Positions 8,418-16,736 of a DNA stretch of 37,461 nt are shown here, one piece after another. The stretch is from Flavobacterium pectinovorum (GTDB taxonomy: Bacteria; Bacteroidota; Bacteroidia; Flavobacteriales; Flavobacteriaceae), in assembly GCF_006438875.1 (NCBI RefSeq), contig NZ_RCZH01000007.1, positions 317,250-354,710 on the forward strand, read 5' to 3'. Under the pieces are notes generated by a model, which searched no databases, was not told where the DNA came from, and saw nothing but the letters and a program-made list of their open reading frames with translations. The translations under genes were made by a program, and so were the position numbers. How positions within the stretch are numbered: position 1 is the first letter of the stretch; every line of letters begins with the position of its first letter.

Positions 8418-9281
8418 ATGAATATTCTGGACGATCTGAAATTACAATATAAATTAGGGGGAATCGCAATGCGTGTCATTTACTGGAACATTGCTTGTTT
8501 CTTGATTTCGTTAGTGTTTTTCTACCAATTTTCTATTGGTCAATTTACTTTTCCAAGTTGGTTGGCATTGTCGTCAGATCCCGAAGTTTTCCTGTTTAGA
8601 CCCTGGACTTTTTTAACGTATGCCTTCTTTCATGACGGATTTTTGCATTTGTTATTTAATATGATGGTTTTGAACTTTGCCAGTCAATTATTTTTGACCT
8701 TCTTTACACAAAAGCAATATTTAGGATTATACATTTTAAGTGCTATTTTCTCCGGAGTTGCTTTTGCCTTGAGTTTTTACTTTTTAAATTTTTCGGCTTC
8801 TATCGTTGGTGCTTCTGCTGCTATCATGGCAATTTTGGTCGCTACTACAACCTATCAGCCGTTAATGAATGTGCGTTTGTTACTTATAGGAAACGTAAAA
8901 TTATGGCACATTACAGCTGTAATTTTGATTTTAGATTTAATGCAGTTTCGTTTAGACAATACCGGCGGGCATATCTCACATTTAGCCGGAGCAATTTTTG
9001 GATTTATTTACATTAAATTACTTCAAAACGGAACAGATTTGAGTATCATTATTTCTAAAACAATTGATTTCTTTACCAATCTATTCAAAAAATCCCCATC
9101 GACCCCATTCACAAAAGTTCATAAGAATTACAAAAAACCTACAGAAAAAGTGACGTCAAGAATTGTTACGAAAGACAAAACGCAACAGCAAATCGACGAA
9201 ATTTTAGACAAGATTAGCCAGTCCGGTTATGATTGTCTGACAAAAGAAGAAAAAGAGTTTTTATTTAAAGCTGGAAAATAA
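8418..9281 (+). CDS. Rhomboid intramembrane serine protease with cytosolic tail (second of two)
   Basis: This is a 287-residue protein. The membrane core (about 15-210) has the landmarks FFHDGFLHLLFNMMVL, GASAAIMA with Ser133, and GGHISHLAGAIFG with His188, so the catalytic dyad is intact. About 75 residues follow the last membrane segment as a basic then acidic tail ending in DEILDKISQSGYDCLTKEEKEFL. I recognise this ending from other Bacteroidota rhomboids (DUF6576-like). It starts 43 bp after the first rhomboid gene and has low sequence similarity to it, so the pair is an old duplication or independent recruitment. Confidence 0.93.
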   Translation: MNILDDLKLQYKLGGIAMRVIYWNIACFLISLVFFYQFSIGQFTFPSWLALSSDPEVFLFRPWTFLTYAFFHDGFLHLLFNMMVLNFASQLFLTFFTQKQYLGLYILSAIFSGVAFALSFYFLNFSASIVGASAAIMAILVATTTYQPLMNVRLLLIGNVKLWHITAVILILDLMQFRLDNTGGHISHLAGAIFGFIYIKLLQNGTDLSIIISKTIDFFTNLFKKSPSTPFTKVHKNYKKPTEKVTSRIVTKDKTQQQIDEILDKISQSGYDCLTKEEKEFLFKAGK

Positions 9282-9299
9282 TCCTTTTAGCAAACAAAT

Positions 9300-10346
9300 A
9301 TGAAAAACCTTTCGTGGTTTAATAAAATAATGTTCTTTTTGAATATAGTGCTGACTGTTCTAACATTTAGTATCTATATTTTACCATTCTTAGCACCTAA
9401 AAGCTTTCCGCTTTTATCGGTGCTTACGCTGTTTATGCCAGCTTTTTTTGTCCTGAACGGATTGTTCTTCGTTTATTGGGCGATTCAGTTTAAAAAGCGT
9501 CTTATTTTATCAGGTTTGGTATTATTGACCGGAATTACCTTTATCAGTAAATTTTATAAATTCTCGGCTAAAGAATATGTTCAGGACGAAAAGGATTTTT
9601 CTGTAATGAGTTATAATGTGCGTCTTTTTAATGTTTTTAAATGGTTGGATCGAGACGATATTCCTTCAAATATAAAAACTTTTATAGACGAGAAAGATCC
9701 GGATATTTTATGTATTCAGGAGTATTCGAATTCGGCACATATTGATTTAAAAGTATATCCGCATCGTTATATTTTTATAGAAGGAAATAAAATTAAAACC
9801 GGTCAGGCAATCTTCTCGAAGTTCCCAATTTTATATGAAGGAAATATTATTTTTCCGAATTCTGATAATAATGTCATTTATGCTGATATAAAGCGCGGAA
9901 AAGATATTATCAGGGTTTATAACATGCACCTGCAATCGATTAAGATTTCGCCTGATGTTAGTGATATTTCGAATAATATAGACAATGTAAATCAGGAAAA
10001 ATCGCAATTGATTTATACCAGAATCAGTAAAGGATTCAGACAACAACAAGAACAGGCCCAGATCTTTAAAGAAAATATTAAAGAATGTAAAAATCCGATT
10101 ATTATTTGTGGAGACATGAATAATAGTCCGTTTTCATACGTTTATCGAAGTATAAAAGGCAAGCTAAAAGACGCTTTTGAAGAAGCTGGAGAAGGCTTTG
10201 GAGCCACATATAAATTCAAATACTATCCCGCCCGAATTGATTATATTTTTACAGACAGTAAAATGAAAGTAAAACAATTCGAAAGTTTTCCTGATTTTGA
10301 AAACTCAGATCATTATCCGATAATGACAAGGCTTTCTATAGAATAG
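9300..10346 (+). CDS. Endonuclease/exonuclease/phosphatase family protein, membrane-anchored
   Basis: This is a 348-residue protein. Three hydrophobic segments lie at about residues 9-31, 40-64 and 67-83. An EEP (DNase I-like) domain follows from about residue 98, with VMSYNVRLFN, ILCIQEYSN carrying the metal-binding Glu, ICGDMNNSPFSYVY and the terminal SDHYPIM motif. EEP enzymes hydrolyse phosphodiester bonds in nucleic acids, sphingomyelin or inositol phosphates. The anchored form common in Bacteroidota has no assigned substrate that I know of. It begins 18 bp after the second rhomboid gene and probably ends the mutL transcription unit. Confidence 0.9.
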   Translation: MKNLSWFNKIMFFLNIVLTVLTFSIYILPFLAPKSFPLLSVLTLFMPAFFVLNGLFFVYWAIQFKKRLILSGLVLLTGITFISKFYKFSAKEYVQDEKDFSVMSYNVRLFNVFKWLDRDDIPSNIKTFIDEKDPDILCIQEYSNSAHIDLKVYPHRYIFIEGNKIKTGQAIFSKFPILYEGNIIFPNSDNNVIYADIKRGKDIIRVYNMHLQSIKISPDVSDISNNIDNVNQEKSQLIYTRISKGFRQQQEQAQIFKENIKECKNPIIICGDMNNSPFSYVYRSIKGKLKDAFEEAGEGFGATYKFKYYPARIDYIFTDSKMKVKQFESFPDFENSDHYPIMTRLSIE

Positions 10347-10362
10347 TTTTTTACCACAAAGG

Positions 10363-10514
10363 TTTTTTTACCGCAAAGTGCGCTAAGATTTACTTTTATT
10401 TTACGCATATAAAACACAAAGTTCGCAAAGTTAGATCAACACAAAGCTTTGCGAACTTTGTGTTTTGCAAAAAGCTTGTATATAAAAAACTTTGCGCACT
10501 TTGCGGTAAAAAAA
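10363..10514. repeat. Nested hairpin element 'ACCGCAAAG', copy A
   Basis: The outer arms (10363-10383 and 10494-10514) are perfect over 21 bp, starting TTTTTTTACCGCAAAGTGCG. The inner arms (10411-10430 and 10447-10466) are perfect over 20 bp, AAAACACAAAGTTCGCAAAG. Almost the whole 152-bp element can fold into one long hairpin. Related copies are at 10652-10799 and 20275-20414. Confidence 0.85.
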
Positions 10515-10550
10515 CACTATTCTAACTGCAAAGATTCGCAAAGTTTATCA

Positions 10551-10608
10551 GCCGCGAATTTCACGAATCAGCACGAATTAATTTGTGATAATTTGTGAAA
10601 TTTGTGGC
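10551..10608. repeat. Short palindrome, 'GCCACGAATT' family
   Basis: The arms GCCGCGAATTTCAC (10551-10564) and GTGAAATTTGTGGC (10595-10608) differ at two positions that still allow G-U pairing in RNA. The unit lies between copies A and B of the other repeat family, so the 461-bp gap before the AraC gene is almost entirely repeats. Confidence 0.7.
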
Positions 10609-10651
10609 AAAAAATCATTTTTAATCTTCTAATCTGTGGGCAAACATAGGA

Positions 10652-10799
10652 GTGCGCTAAGGTTTACTTTTACTTTACGCATATAAAACACAAACTTCAT
10701 AATCCCGAAGCTTCGGATGTATTGATCTAGCTTTGCGAACTTTGTGTTTTATAAAAAGCTTGTATATAAAAAAACTTTGCGCACTTTGCGGTAAAAAAA
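10652..10799. repeat. Nested hairpin element 'ACCGCAAAG', copy B (rearranged)
   Basis: The right half (10713-10799) matches copy A closely, including TTTGCGAACTTTGTGTTTT and GCGCACTTTGCGGTAAAAAA. The left outer arm is truncated to its inner end (GTGCGCTAA), and the left core is replaced by a stretch containing its own small palindrome, CCGAAGCTTCGG. It looks like a damaged or recombined copy. Confidence 0.75.
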
Positions 10800-10807
10800 C
10801 ACACAGT

Positions 10808-11653
10808 CTACAAGTTTAGCTTTCTATACTGCAATGGAGAAGTTTGTTTTAACTCTTTAAACTTTCTGTTGAAATTGGAGATGTTATTAAAACCACATAA
10901 TTCGGCGATTTCCAGAACGGACAGTTCGCTGTTGTTTGCCAATAGTTTTGATGCATGCTCAATTCTCACTTCGATTAAAAACTGGAAAAAAGACTTGTTG
11001 GTCCGGACTTTAAAATACCGGCAAAAAGCATTTTTGGTCATATTGGCAATTGAGGCAATTTCGTCTAGATTTATGTTTTTGCTAAAGTTAGTCATCACAT
11101 GTTCAAAAACCGTCTGCATGCGTTTTCCTTCATTATCCGTAATTTTCTTATCGTATAAATGATTCGACAAGAGTTCTTTATCGTTGTTTGAAAGCCATTT
11201 CATGATTTCCAGAAACAAAATAAAGCGCTGATAATTGTCGGCTTTATTTAACTTTTTAAAAGACTTGGTTATTTTTTTTGGAGCATTATGAATTATAAAG
11301 CCGTTTTTGCTGCTTTCTAAAAAAGGATGAATGTTTTTGAACGTATTCAGATTAAAAAAATCTTTGCCAAATGAAGATGTTGTAAAAAATAAGGTAAGCA
11401 TTATTGAGGGTTCATTTTCGCGTATTTCACTCCTGAAAACATGAGGTAAATTGCTGCCAATCACCAATATATCGCCTTGATTGTAGTGCGATATAGTGTC
11501 GCCGGCAAAAACTGCACCTTCGCCTTTTTCGATAAAACTAATTTGAATCTCTTCATGTTGATGAAGCTTGTCATAGAAAACAATTTCTCTATCTTCTTGA
11601 TATATAAGGGGATCTTCTCCCGATTTAGGGATTTTAAATGGAAAAACTTTCAT
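10808..11653 (-). CDS. AraC family transcriptional regulator
   Basis: This is a 281-residue protein. Residues about 20-95 form a cupin-like sensor region (HQHEEIQISFIEKGEGAVFAG, then GDILVIGSNLPHVF). Residues about 185-281 form the two-helix-turn-helix AraC domain, with LDEIASIANMTKNAFCRYFK and the second motif VLEIAELCGFNNISNFNRKFKE. The size and layout are those of a sensing activator. It is divergent from the hydroxyproline operon, and 21-bp-spaced direct half-sites lie in the shared gap and in front of three further units, so it is the best candidate for the factor that reads them. The ligand is unknown; hydroxyproline or a pathway intermediate would be logical. It could also control genes elsewhere. 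Confidence 0.93.
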   Translation of the reverse strand: MKVFPFKIPKSGEDPLIYQEDREIVFYDKLHQHEEIQISFIEKGEGAVFAGDTISHYNQGDILVIGSNLPHVFRSEIRENEPSIMLTLFFTTSSFGKDFFNLNTFKNIHPFLESSKNGFIIHNAPKKITKSFKKLNKADNYQRFILFLEIMKWLSNNDKELLSNHLYDKKITDNEGKRMQTVFEHVMTNFSKNINLDEIASIANMTKNAFCRYFKVRTNKSFFQFLIEVRIEHASKLLANNSELSVLEIAELCGFNNISNFNRKFKELKQTSPLQYRKLNL

Positions 11654-11674
11654 GGTTGGGTTAGTTAGTTACTT

Positions 11675-11707
11675 CAAATATATTTTATTTATGCAAAAAA
11701 ATAGCAA
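11675..11707 (-). promoter_or_regulatory. Candidate promoter of the AraC regulator gene
   Basis: On the minus strand, TATATTTG (11675-11682) matches TAnnTTTG. A TTG (11705-11707) lies 22 bp upstream. The start codon is 21 bp downstream. The operator pair for the divergent operon lies 38 bp further upstream, so autoregulation is possible but not shown. Confidence 0.5.
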
Positions 11708-11744
11708 TATATTAGTTAGTTTTTTACATAAACGGCCTGTATAA

Positions 11745-11809
11745 GGTAATATAGTATTGTTTTAAGGTAATTTATTAGCCTTCTGCTTTGTTCAATATAA
11801 ATAATTTTG
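11745..11809 (+). promoter_or_regulatory. Operator pair and promoter of the hydroxyproline operon
   Basis: Two direct half-sites, GGTAATATAGTATTG (11745-11759) and GGTAATTTATTAGCC (11766-11780), start 21 bp apart, two helical turns. The -7 element TAATTTTG (11802-11809) begins 36 bp after the start of the second half-site. No TTG lies at the -33 distance, as expected for an activator-dependent promoter. The ATG lies 21 bp further on. The identical geometry occurs at 20536, 26326 and 31893. Confidence 0.85.
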
Positions 11810-11830
11810 GTTCCAATTAAAATCAATATT

Positions 11831-12745
11831 ATGAGTATTCAATGGAAAGGCGTAATGCCGGCAGTAACTACAAAATTTACTGCAGATGATAAGTTAGACT
11901 TCAGAATGTTTGAGGTAAATTTAAAAGCACAATTAGACGCAGGTGTAGAAGGAATTATTCTTGGAGGTACTTTAGGAGAAGCCAGCACACTGTTAGAAGA
12001 AGAGAAAAGAGAGTTAGTAACAGGTACGGTTAGCATGGTTAACAATCAGGTGCCTGTAATAATGAATATTGCCGAACAAACTACCCGCGGAGCAATTTTG
12101 GCGGCTAATAAAGCAGAAAAAGATGGAGCAAAAGGTTTGATGATGTTGCCTCCAATGCGCTATAAAGCTTCGGATTATGAGACAGTTGTTTTTTTCTCTG
12201 AAGTGGCTAAAAACACATCGCTTCCAATCATGGTTTACAACAACCCAATCGATTATAAAATAGAAGTTACACTGGATATGTTCGAAGAAATTTTGAAATT
12301 CGATAATATTCAGGCAGTAAAAGAATCAACCAGAGATATCTCTAATGTAACAAGAATGATCAACCGTTTTGGAGATCGTTTAAAAATATTATCAGGAGTA
12401 GATACATTGGCTTTAGAAAGTTTATTGATGGGATCTCACGGATGGGTTTCAGGTTTAGTAGACGCTTTTCCTAGAGAAACTGTTGCGATTTACAAATTGG
12501 CAAAAGCGGGTCGAATTGATGAAGCTTTGAAAATATACAGATGGTTTTTACCTTTATTAGAATTAGATATTAATGCTTTTTTAGTTCAGAATATCAAGCT
12601 TGCAGAAGTAGCAACAGGTATTGGAACAGAAAATGTTCGTGCGCCAAGATTACCGCTTCGTGGAGCTGAGAGAGAACACGTTTTAGGAATCATCGCCAGA
12701 TCATTAGAAACGAGACCGGAATTGCCGGATTATAAAAATCTATAG
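11831..12745 (+). CDS. DHDPS-family protein, probable 1-pyrroline-4-hydroxy-2-carboxylate deaminase
   Basis: This 304-residue class I aldolase-fold protein has the phosphate-loop-like GGTLGEASTL (residues 45-54), Tyr136 in VYNNP and the Schiff-base Lys164 in AVKESTRD. The family includes lysine-pathway DHDPS, but the next three genes encode the other steps of trans-4-hydroxyproline degradation. The expected reaction is therefore deamination and dehydration of 1-pyrroline-4-hydroxy-2-carboxylate to 2-oxoglutarate semialdehyde. I chose the ATG at 11831: a TTG at 11807 in the same frame is part of the -7 element and cannot be the start. It is the first gene of a six-gene operon. The activity is inferred from context. 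Confidence 0.85.
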   Translation: MSIQWKGVMPAVTTKFTADDKLDFRMFEVNLKAQLDAGVEGIILGGTLGEASTLLEEEKRELVTGTVSMVNNQVPVIMNIAEQTTRGAILAANKAEKDGAKGLMMLPPMRYKASDYETVVFFSEVAKNTSLPIMVYNNPIDYKIEVTLDMFEEILKFDNIQAVKESTRDISNVTRMINRFGDRLKILSGVDTLALESLLMGSHGWVSGLVDAFPRETVAIYKLAKAGRIDEALKIYRWFLPLLELDINAFLVQNIKLAEVATGIGTENVRAPRLPLRGAEREHVLGIIARSLETRPELPDYKNL

Positions 12746-12826
12746 TCGTTAGGAGTTACAATTGGTTTTACAAACTTCATCTTTTAAGAATTGTAAAGTA
12801 TTTATTCTAAAAATAAAAAAAGAAAT

Positions 12827-14410
12827 ATGATTACAGGAAAAAATTACGTGGGGAGCAAACTTAAAGCTGCCGGAGAAAAAACATTCAAAACCTTTAATCC
12901 GCAGTTAGATATAGAAAATCCTTGGGTTTTTACGGAAGCAACTCAAGAAGAAATAGAAGAAGCTGTTACGTTGGCCAATCAGGCATTTGGAACTTATAAA
13001 AATTGTTCCGGTCTTGAAAAAGCCAATTTTTTAAATGCTATTGCCGATGAAGTTTTAGCTTTAGGAGATAATTTGTTAGTTCAGTATTGCAGTGAATCCG
13101 GGTTTCCAATCGGTCGGGCAGAGGGTGAACGCGGCAGAATGGTTGGTCAATTGCGTTCGTTTGCTCAAATGCTTACCGAAGGAAGCTGGGTTCAGGCTGC
13201 AATTGATACTGCAATAACAGACAGAGTTCCTGCTCCAAAAGAAGATTTACGCAAAATGATGGTGCCATTAGGTCCCGTTGTGGTTTTTGGATCAAGTAAT
13301 TTTCCGTTTGCGTTTTCAACAGCAGGAGGAGATACCGCTTCAGCTTTGGCTGCGGGTTGTCCTGTGATTGTAAAAAGTCACTCGATGCATGTGGGTACGG
13401 GCGAAATGGTTGCTACGGCAATTATTAAAGCGGCACAAAAAACAAATATGCCCGAAGGAGTTTTCTCTAATCTTGTTGGAGGCGGCACAACACTTGGAGC
13501 CAGTTTGGTTCAACATCCGTTGGTAAAAGCAGTTGGTTTTACAGGAAGCATTCGTGCCGGAAGAGCCTTATTTGATCTTGCTGCACAACGCCCAGAACCA
13601 ATTCCGGTTTTTGCCGAAATGGGAAGCGTGAATCCGGTAGTGTTTTTGCCAAAAGCATTAGCATTAAATAGTCAAAAATGGGCTACTGCTTATGCAGGAT
13701 CAATTACGATGGGTGCAGGTCAGTTTTGTACCAATCCGGGTTTATTAATAGGAGTAAAAGGAGCTGAATTAAATAATTTTTCAGAAGAATTGACAAAAGC
13801 CATTGAAAAAGTTGAACCATTTTGTATGTTGCACCCATCAATGAAAAATAGTTTTGAAGAAGGAGCAGCAACGATGATTTCTCAAAATGGCGTTTCGAAG
13901 ATTGCAGAATATAAAGGTGAAGCTCCTGCAAATTACGGAGTTCAAAAAATTCTTACTGTAGAAGGCAAAACTTTTTTAGAGAATAAAACATTAAGTCATG
14001 AGGTTTTTGGACCAGTTTCTATATTGGTACAATGTGATAATGAGGAGCAGTTAGTAAAAATTCTCAACCAATTGGACGGACAATTAACAGGAACGATAAT
14101 CGGAGAACCAAATGAGTTAAAAGAATATAATAAACTGATTGCGGCGATGCAAAACAGAGTAGGGCGTTTGATTTTTAATGGCGTGCCTACAGGAGTCGAA
14201 GTTTGTCCGTCAATGATTCACGGAGGTCCTTATCCGGCTTCTTCAGATTCAAGATTTACTGCAGTTGGCATTCACGCTGTCAATCGCTGGGTGCGACCAT
14301 TTAGTTATCAAAACTGGCCAAATGAGTTATTACCTCCTGAATTGCAAAATGAAAATCCGTTGCAAATACTAAGAACGCTAAATAATATTCAAACAAAATC
14401 TCAGATATAA
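12827..14410 (+). CDS. Aldehyde dehydrogenase, probable 2-oxoglutarate semialdehyde dehydrogenase
   Basis: This is a 527-residue NAD(P)-dependent aldehyde dehydrogenase. Catalytic residues are visible: Asn158 in GSSNFPFAFS, Glu264 in FAEMGSVNP and nucleophile Cys301 in GAGQFCTNPG. The coenzyme loop reads GFTGSIRAGRALF. The length and the GSSNFPFAFSTAGGDTASAL signature fit the class of 2-oxoglutarate semialdehyde dehydrogenases found in hydroxyproline and sugar-acid clusters, longer than the usual 480-500 residues. It should make 2-oxoglutarate, feeding the TCA cycle. It follows the deaminase by 81 bp, in which I see only a weak inverted repeat and no convincing separate promoter. Confidence 0.9.
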   Translation: MITGKNYVGSKLKAAGEKTFKTFNPQLDIENPWVFTEATQEEIEEAVTLANQAFGTYKNCSGLEKANFLNAIADEVLALGDNLLVQYCSESGFPIGRAEGERGRMVGQLRSFAQMLTEGSWVQAAIDTAITDRVPAPKEDLRKMMVPLGPVVVFGSSNFPFAFSTAGGDTASALAAGCPVIVKSHSMHVGTGEMVATAIIKAAQKTNMPEGVFSNLVGGGTTLGASLVQHPLVKAVGFTGSIRAGRALFDLAAQRPEPIPVFAEMGSVNPVVFLPKALALNSQKWATAYAGSITMGAGQFCTNPGLLIGVKGAELNNFSEELTKAIEKVEPFCMLHPSMKNSFEEGAATMISQNGVSKIAEYKGEAPANYGVQKILTVEGKTFLENKTLSHEVFGPVSILVQCDNEEQLVKILNQLDGQLTGTIIGEPNELKEYNKLIAAMQNRVGRLIFNGVPTGVEVCPSMIHGGPYPASSDSRFTAVGIHAVNRWVRPFSYQNWPNELLPPELQNENPLQILRTLNNIQTKSQI

Positions 14411-14412
14411 CA

Positions 14413-15423
14413 ATGTCAAAGAAAACTTTTTTTTGTGTAGATGCACATACTTGCGGAAATCCCGTGAGAGTTGTGGCTGGCGGAGGACCAAATTTGACAG
14501 GCGCTAATATGAGCGAAAAACGTCAGCATTTTTTAAAAGAATTTGATTGGATTCGCAAAGGATTAATGTTTGAACCTCGTGGTCACGACATGATGAGCGG
14601 AAGTATTTTATATCCGCCAAGTGATCCTGTCAATGATTTTGGAATTTTATTTATCGAAACTTCCGGTTGTTTGCCAATGTGCGGTCACGGAACAATTGGA
14701 ACCATTACGATAGCAATCGAAGAAGGTTTGATAACACCAAAAGTACCCGGAAAAATAAAAATGGAAGCTCCTGCAGGTTTGGTAAATATAGAATACCAAC
14801 AAACTGCAGGAAAAGTAGACTGGGTACGTTTGACCAATGTAAAATCGTATCTGGCTGCCGAAGGTTTGACTATTGATTGTCCCGAATTGGGCGAAATTAC
14901 TTTTGATGTTGCCTATGGAGGAAATTATTATGCGATTGTAGATCCGCAGGAAAATTTCTCCGGGATTCAGAATTTTACTGCCGGAAAAATTATTCAGTTT
15001 AGTCAGGAAGTCCGTAGAAGAATTAATTCGAAATATCCCGATTATTTTATCCATCCGCAAAATGACACCATTCGTGATGTAACACACATGTTGTGGACAG
15101 GTGAACCTTTAGATCCATCATCATCCGGAAGAAATGCTGTTTTTTATGGAGACAAAGCCATCGATCGTTCGCCTTGCGGAACAGGAACTTCGGCAAGAAT
15201 CGCACAATTACATGCAAAAGGAAAACTTAAATTGGGTGAAGATTTTATTCACGAAAGTTATATTGGAAGCAAATTTATTGGCAGAGTCGAAGAAGAAACA
15301 ACTATTGGAGATATTCCTGCAATTGTACCAAGTATTCAAGGCTGGGCAAAAGTGTACGGTTATAATACAATCATGATCGATGAATCAGATGATCCGTATG
15401 CACATGGTTTTCAGGTAATTTAA
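14413..15423 (+). CDS. 4-hydroxyproline 2-epimerase (proline racemase family)
   Basis: This is a 336-residue cytoplasmic, cofactor-free epimerase. Both catalytic cysteines are present: Cys90 in LPMCGHGTIG and Cys255 in DRSPCGTGTSAR. Two Cys argue for epimerase or racemase activity, since trans-3-hydroxyproline dehydratases have Thr at the second position. The N-terminal FFCVDAHTCGNPVRVVAGG is typical of hydroxyproline epimerases. The reaction is trans-4-hydroxy-L-proline to cis-4-hydroxy-D-proline, the entry step to the pathway. It starts 2 bp after the dehydrogenase gene. A strong hairpin follows. Confidence 0.93.
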   Translation: MSKKTFFCVDAHTCGNPVRVVAGGGPNLTGANMSEKRQHFLKEFDWIRKGLMFEPRGHDMMSGSILYPPSDPVNDFGILFIETSGCLPMCGHGTIGTITIAIEEGLITPKVPGKIKMEAPAGLVNIEYQQTAGKVDWVRLTNVKSYLAAEGLTIDCPELGEITFDVAYGGNYYAIVDPQENFSGIQNFTAGKIIQFSQEVRRRINSKYPDYFIHPQNDTIRDVTHMLWTGEPLDPSSSGRNAVFYGDKAIDRSPCGTGTSARIAQLHAKGKLKLGEDFIHESYIGSKFIGRVEEETTIGDIPAIVPSIQGWAKVYGYNTIMIDESDDPYAHGFQVI

Positions 15424-15441
15424 AAACTTATAAAAATTTAG

Positions 15442-15485
15442 ATTCATTGAAGGGAGATATAAAAACTTCCTTCAATGAATTTTTT
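15442..15485 (+). terminator. Intrinsic terminator-like hairpin inside the operon
   Basis: A perfect 12-bp stem, ATTCATTGAAGG (15442-15453) with CCTTCAATGAAT (15469-15480), has a 15-base loop and is followed directly by TTTTT. It lies between the epimerase stop and the start of the oxidoreductase 12 bp later, leaving no room for a new promoter. It should either cut transcription partly, so the last three genes are made at a lower level, or protect the 3' end of a processed upstream message. Confidence 0.8.
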
Positions 15486-15497
15486 AATTCTGTTTAA

Positions 15498-16733
15498 ATG
15501 AAAAGAGTAAGTATAATTGGAGGAGGAATAATAGGGCTTTGTTCAGCTTATTATCTTGCTAAAGAAGGATATGAGGTGACCATTTTTGATCAGTCGGCGA
15601 TGGATGACGGCTGTTCTTATGGAAACGCCGGAATGATTGTACCGTCGCATATAATTCCGTTAGCGCAACCCGGAATGATTGCACAGGGAATGAAATGGAT
15701 GTTTGATAGCCAAAGTCCGTTTTACGTAAAACCAAGATTAGATGCTGATTTGATAAAATGGGGATTACAATTCTACAAACATGCAAATGAAAAACATGTA
15801 GAAAAAGCAATGCCAGCACTTCGGGACTTGTCTTTGTTAAGTAAAGAGTTGTATCAGGATTTTGCTAAAAAGAACAATTCTTTTTTCTATGAAGAAAAAG
15901 GACTTTTGATGTTATACAAAACAGAAAAAGTGGGACACGAAATGTTTCTTGAAGGAAGAGAAGCAGAAAAGTTAGGTTTGAAAGTCGATTATCTTTCGGC
16001 AGAAGCCGTTGCAAAATTAGAGAGTGGCACAAAAACGGAAGTTTTGGGAGGTGTACATTATACAGGTGATGCACATTTATATCCTCAAAAATTTATGAAA
16101 TTTATCAAAGAGGAATTGGCACAATTAAAAGTCGAAATTCATTCGGGAACAACGGTGCAGGATTTTGTTTTCGATCATAATAAAATCACAAAAATAATAA
16201 CGAGCAAAGGTATATTTGCAACAGACGAAGTAGTTTTGGCAGCAGGTTCCTGGAGTCCTTCATTAGCGAAAAAATTAGGAATTTCAGTTTCAATTTTACC
16301 GGGAAAAGGATACAGTTTTACCTTAAAAGATAAAAGCCATAAACCTTCAATACCTTCTATTTTATGCGAAGGGAAAGTTGCCGTAACGCCTATGAATAAT
16401 GATATTCGTTTTGGAGGAACTATGGAAATTACGCATACCGGAGATACTAAAATCAATAAAAACAGATTACAGGGAATTGTGAATAGCATAAATGAATTTT
16501 ATCCCGAAATGAAAATCGGAATGCCCGAAGAACAAGATACCTGGTTTGGATTCCGACCTTGCACACCTTCCGGAATGCCGATTATTACGCGATCAAAAAA
16601 AGTTGTAAATTTGACTTTCGCCACGGGACACGCCATGATGGGTTTAAGTCTTGCGCCGGCGACAGGAAAAGTAATTACTGAATTAATTTCGGGAAAAACG
16701 ACCTCTGTAGATACCAAAATGTTTCAATTATAA
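15498..16733 (+). CDS. FAD-dependent oxidoreductase, probable D-hydroxyproline dehydrogenase
   Basis: This is a 411-residue DadA-like protein of the DAO superfamily. The FAD-binding Rossmann motif IIGGGIIGLCSAYYLAKEG spans about residues 6-24, with an acidic residue ending the second strand (VTIFDQ). A C-terminal FAD contact reads FATGHAMMGLSLAPATGKV. In this cluster it should oxidise cis-4-hydroxy-D-proline to 1-pyrroline-4-hydroxy-2-carboxylate, passing electrons to the respiratory chain rather than oxygen. It is a single subunit, unlike the heteromeric enzyme of Pseudomonas. Other D-amino acids remain possible substrates. It is 3 bp from the next gene. Confidence 0.88.
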   Translation: MKRVSIIGGGIIGLCSAYYLAKEGYEVTIFDQSAMDDGCSYGNAGMIVPSHIIPLAQPGMIAQGMKWMFDSQSPFYVKPRLDADLIKWGLQFYKHANEKHVEKAMPALRDLSLLSKELYQDFAKKNNSFFYEEKGLLMLYKTEKVGHEMFLEGREAEKLGLKVDYLSAEAVAKLESGTKTEVLGGVHYTGDAHLYPQKFMKFIKEELAQLKVEIHSGTTVQDFVFDHNKITKIITSKGIFATDEVVLAAGSWSPSLAKKLGISVSILPGKGYSFTLKDKSHKPSIPSILCEGKVAVTPMNNDIRFGGTMEITHTGDTKINKNRLQGIVNSINEFYPEMKIGMPEEQDTWFGFRPCTPSGMPIITRSKKVVNLTFATGHAMMGLSLAPATGKVITELISGKTTSVDTKMFQL

Positions 16734-16736
16734 AAG

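Noticed and set aside
11807..11830. Upstream TTG start for the DHDPS-family gene, adding 8 residues
   Set aside because: The TTG lies within the -7 promoter element TAATTTTG (11802-11809), so it is unlikely to be in the message. The ATG at 11831 gives the normal family N-terminus.
11831..12745. Lysine-pathway dihydrodipicolinate synthase (DapA)
   Set aside because: The gene is embedded with hydroxyproline epimerase, a DadA-like dehydrogenase and an oxoglutarate-semialdehyde-type dehydrogenase, so the hydroxyproline deaminase branch of the family fits better. Activity is not proven.
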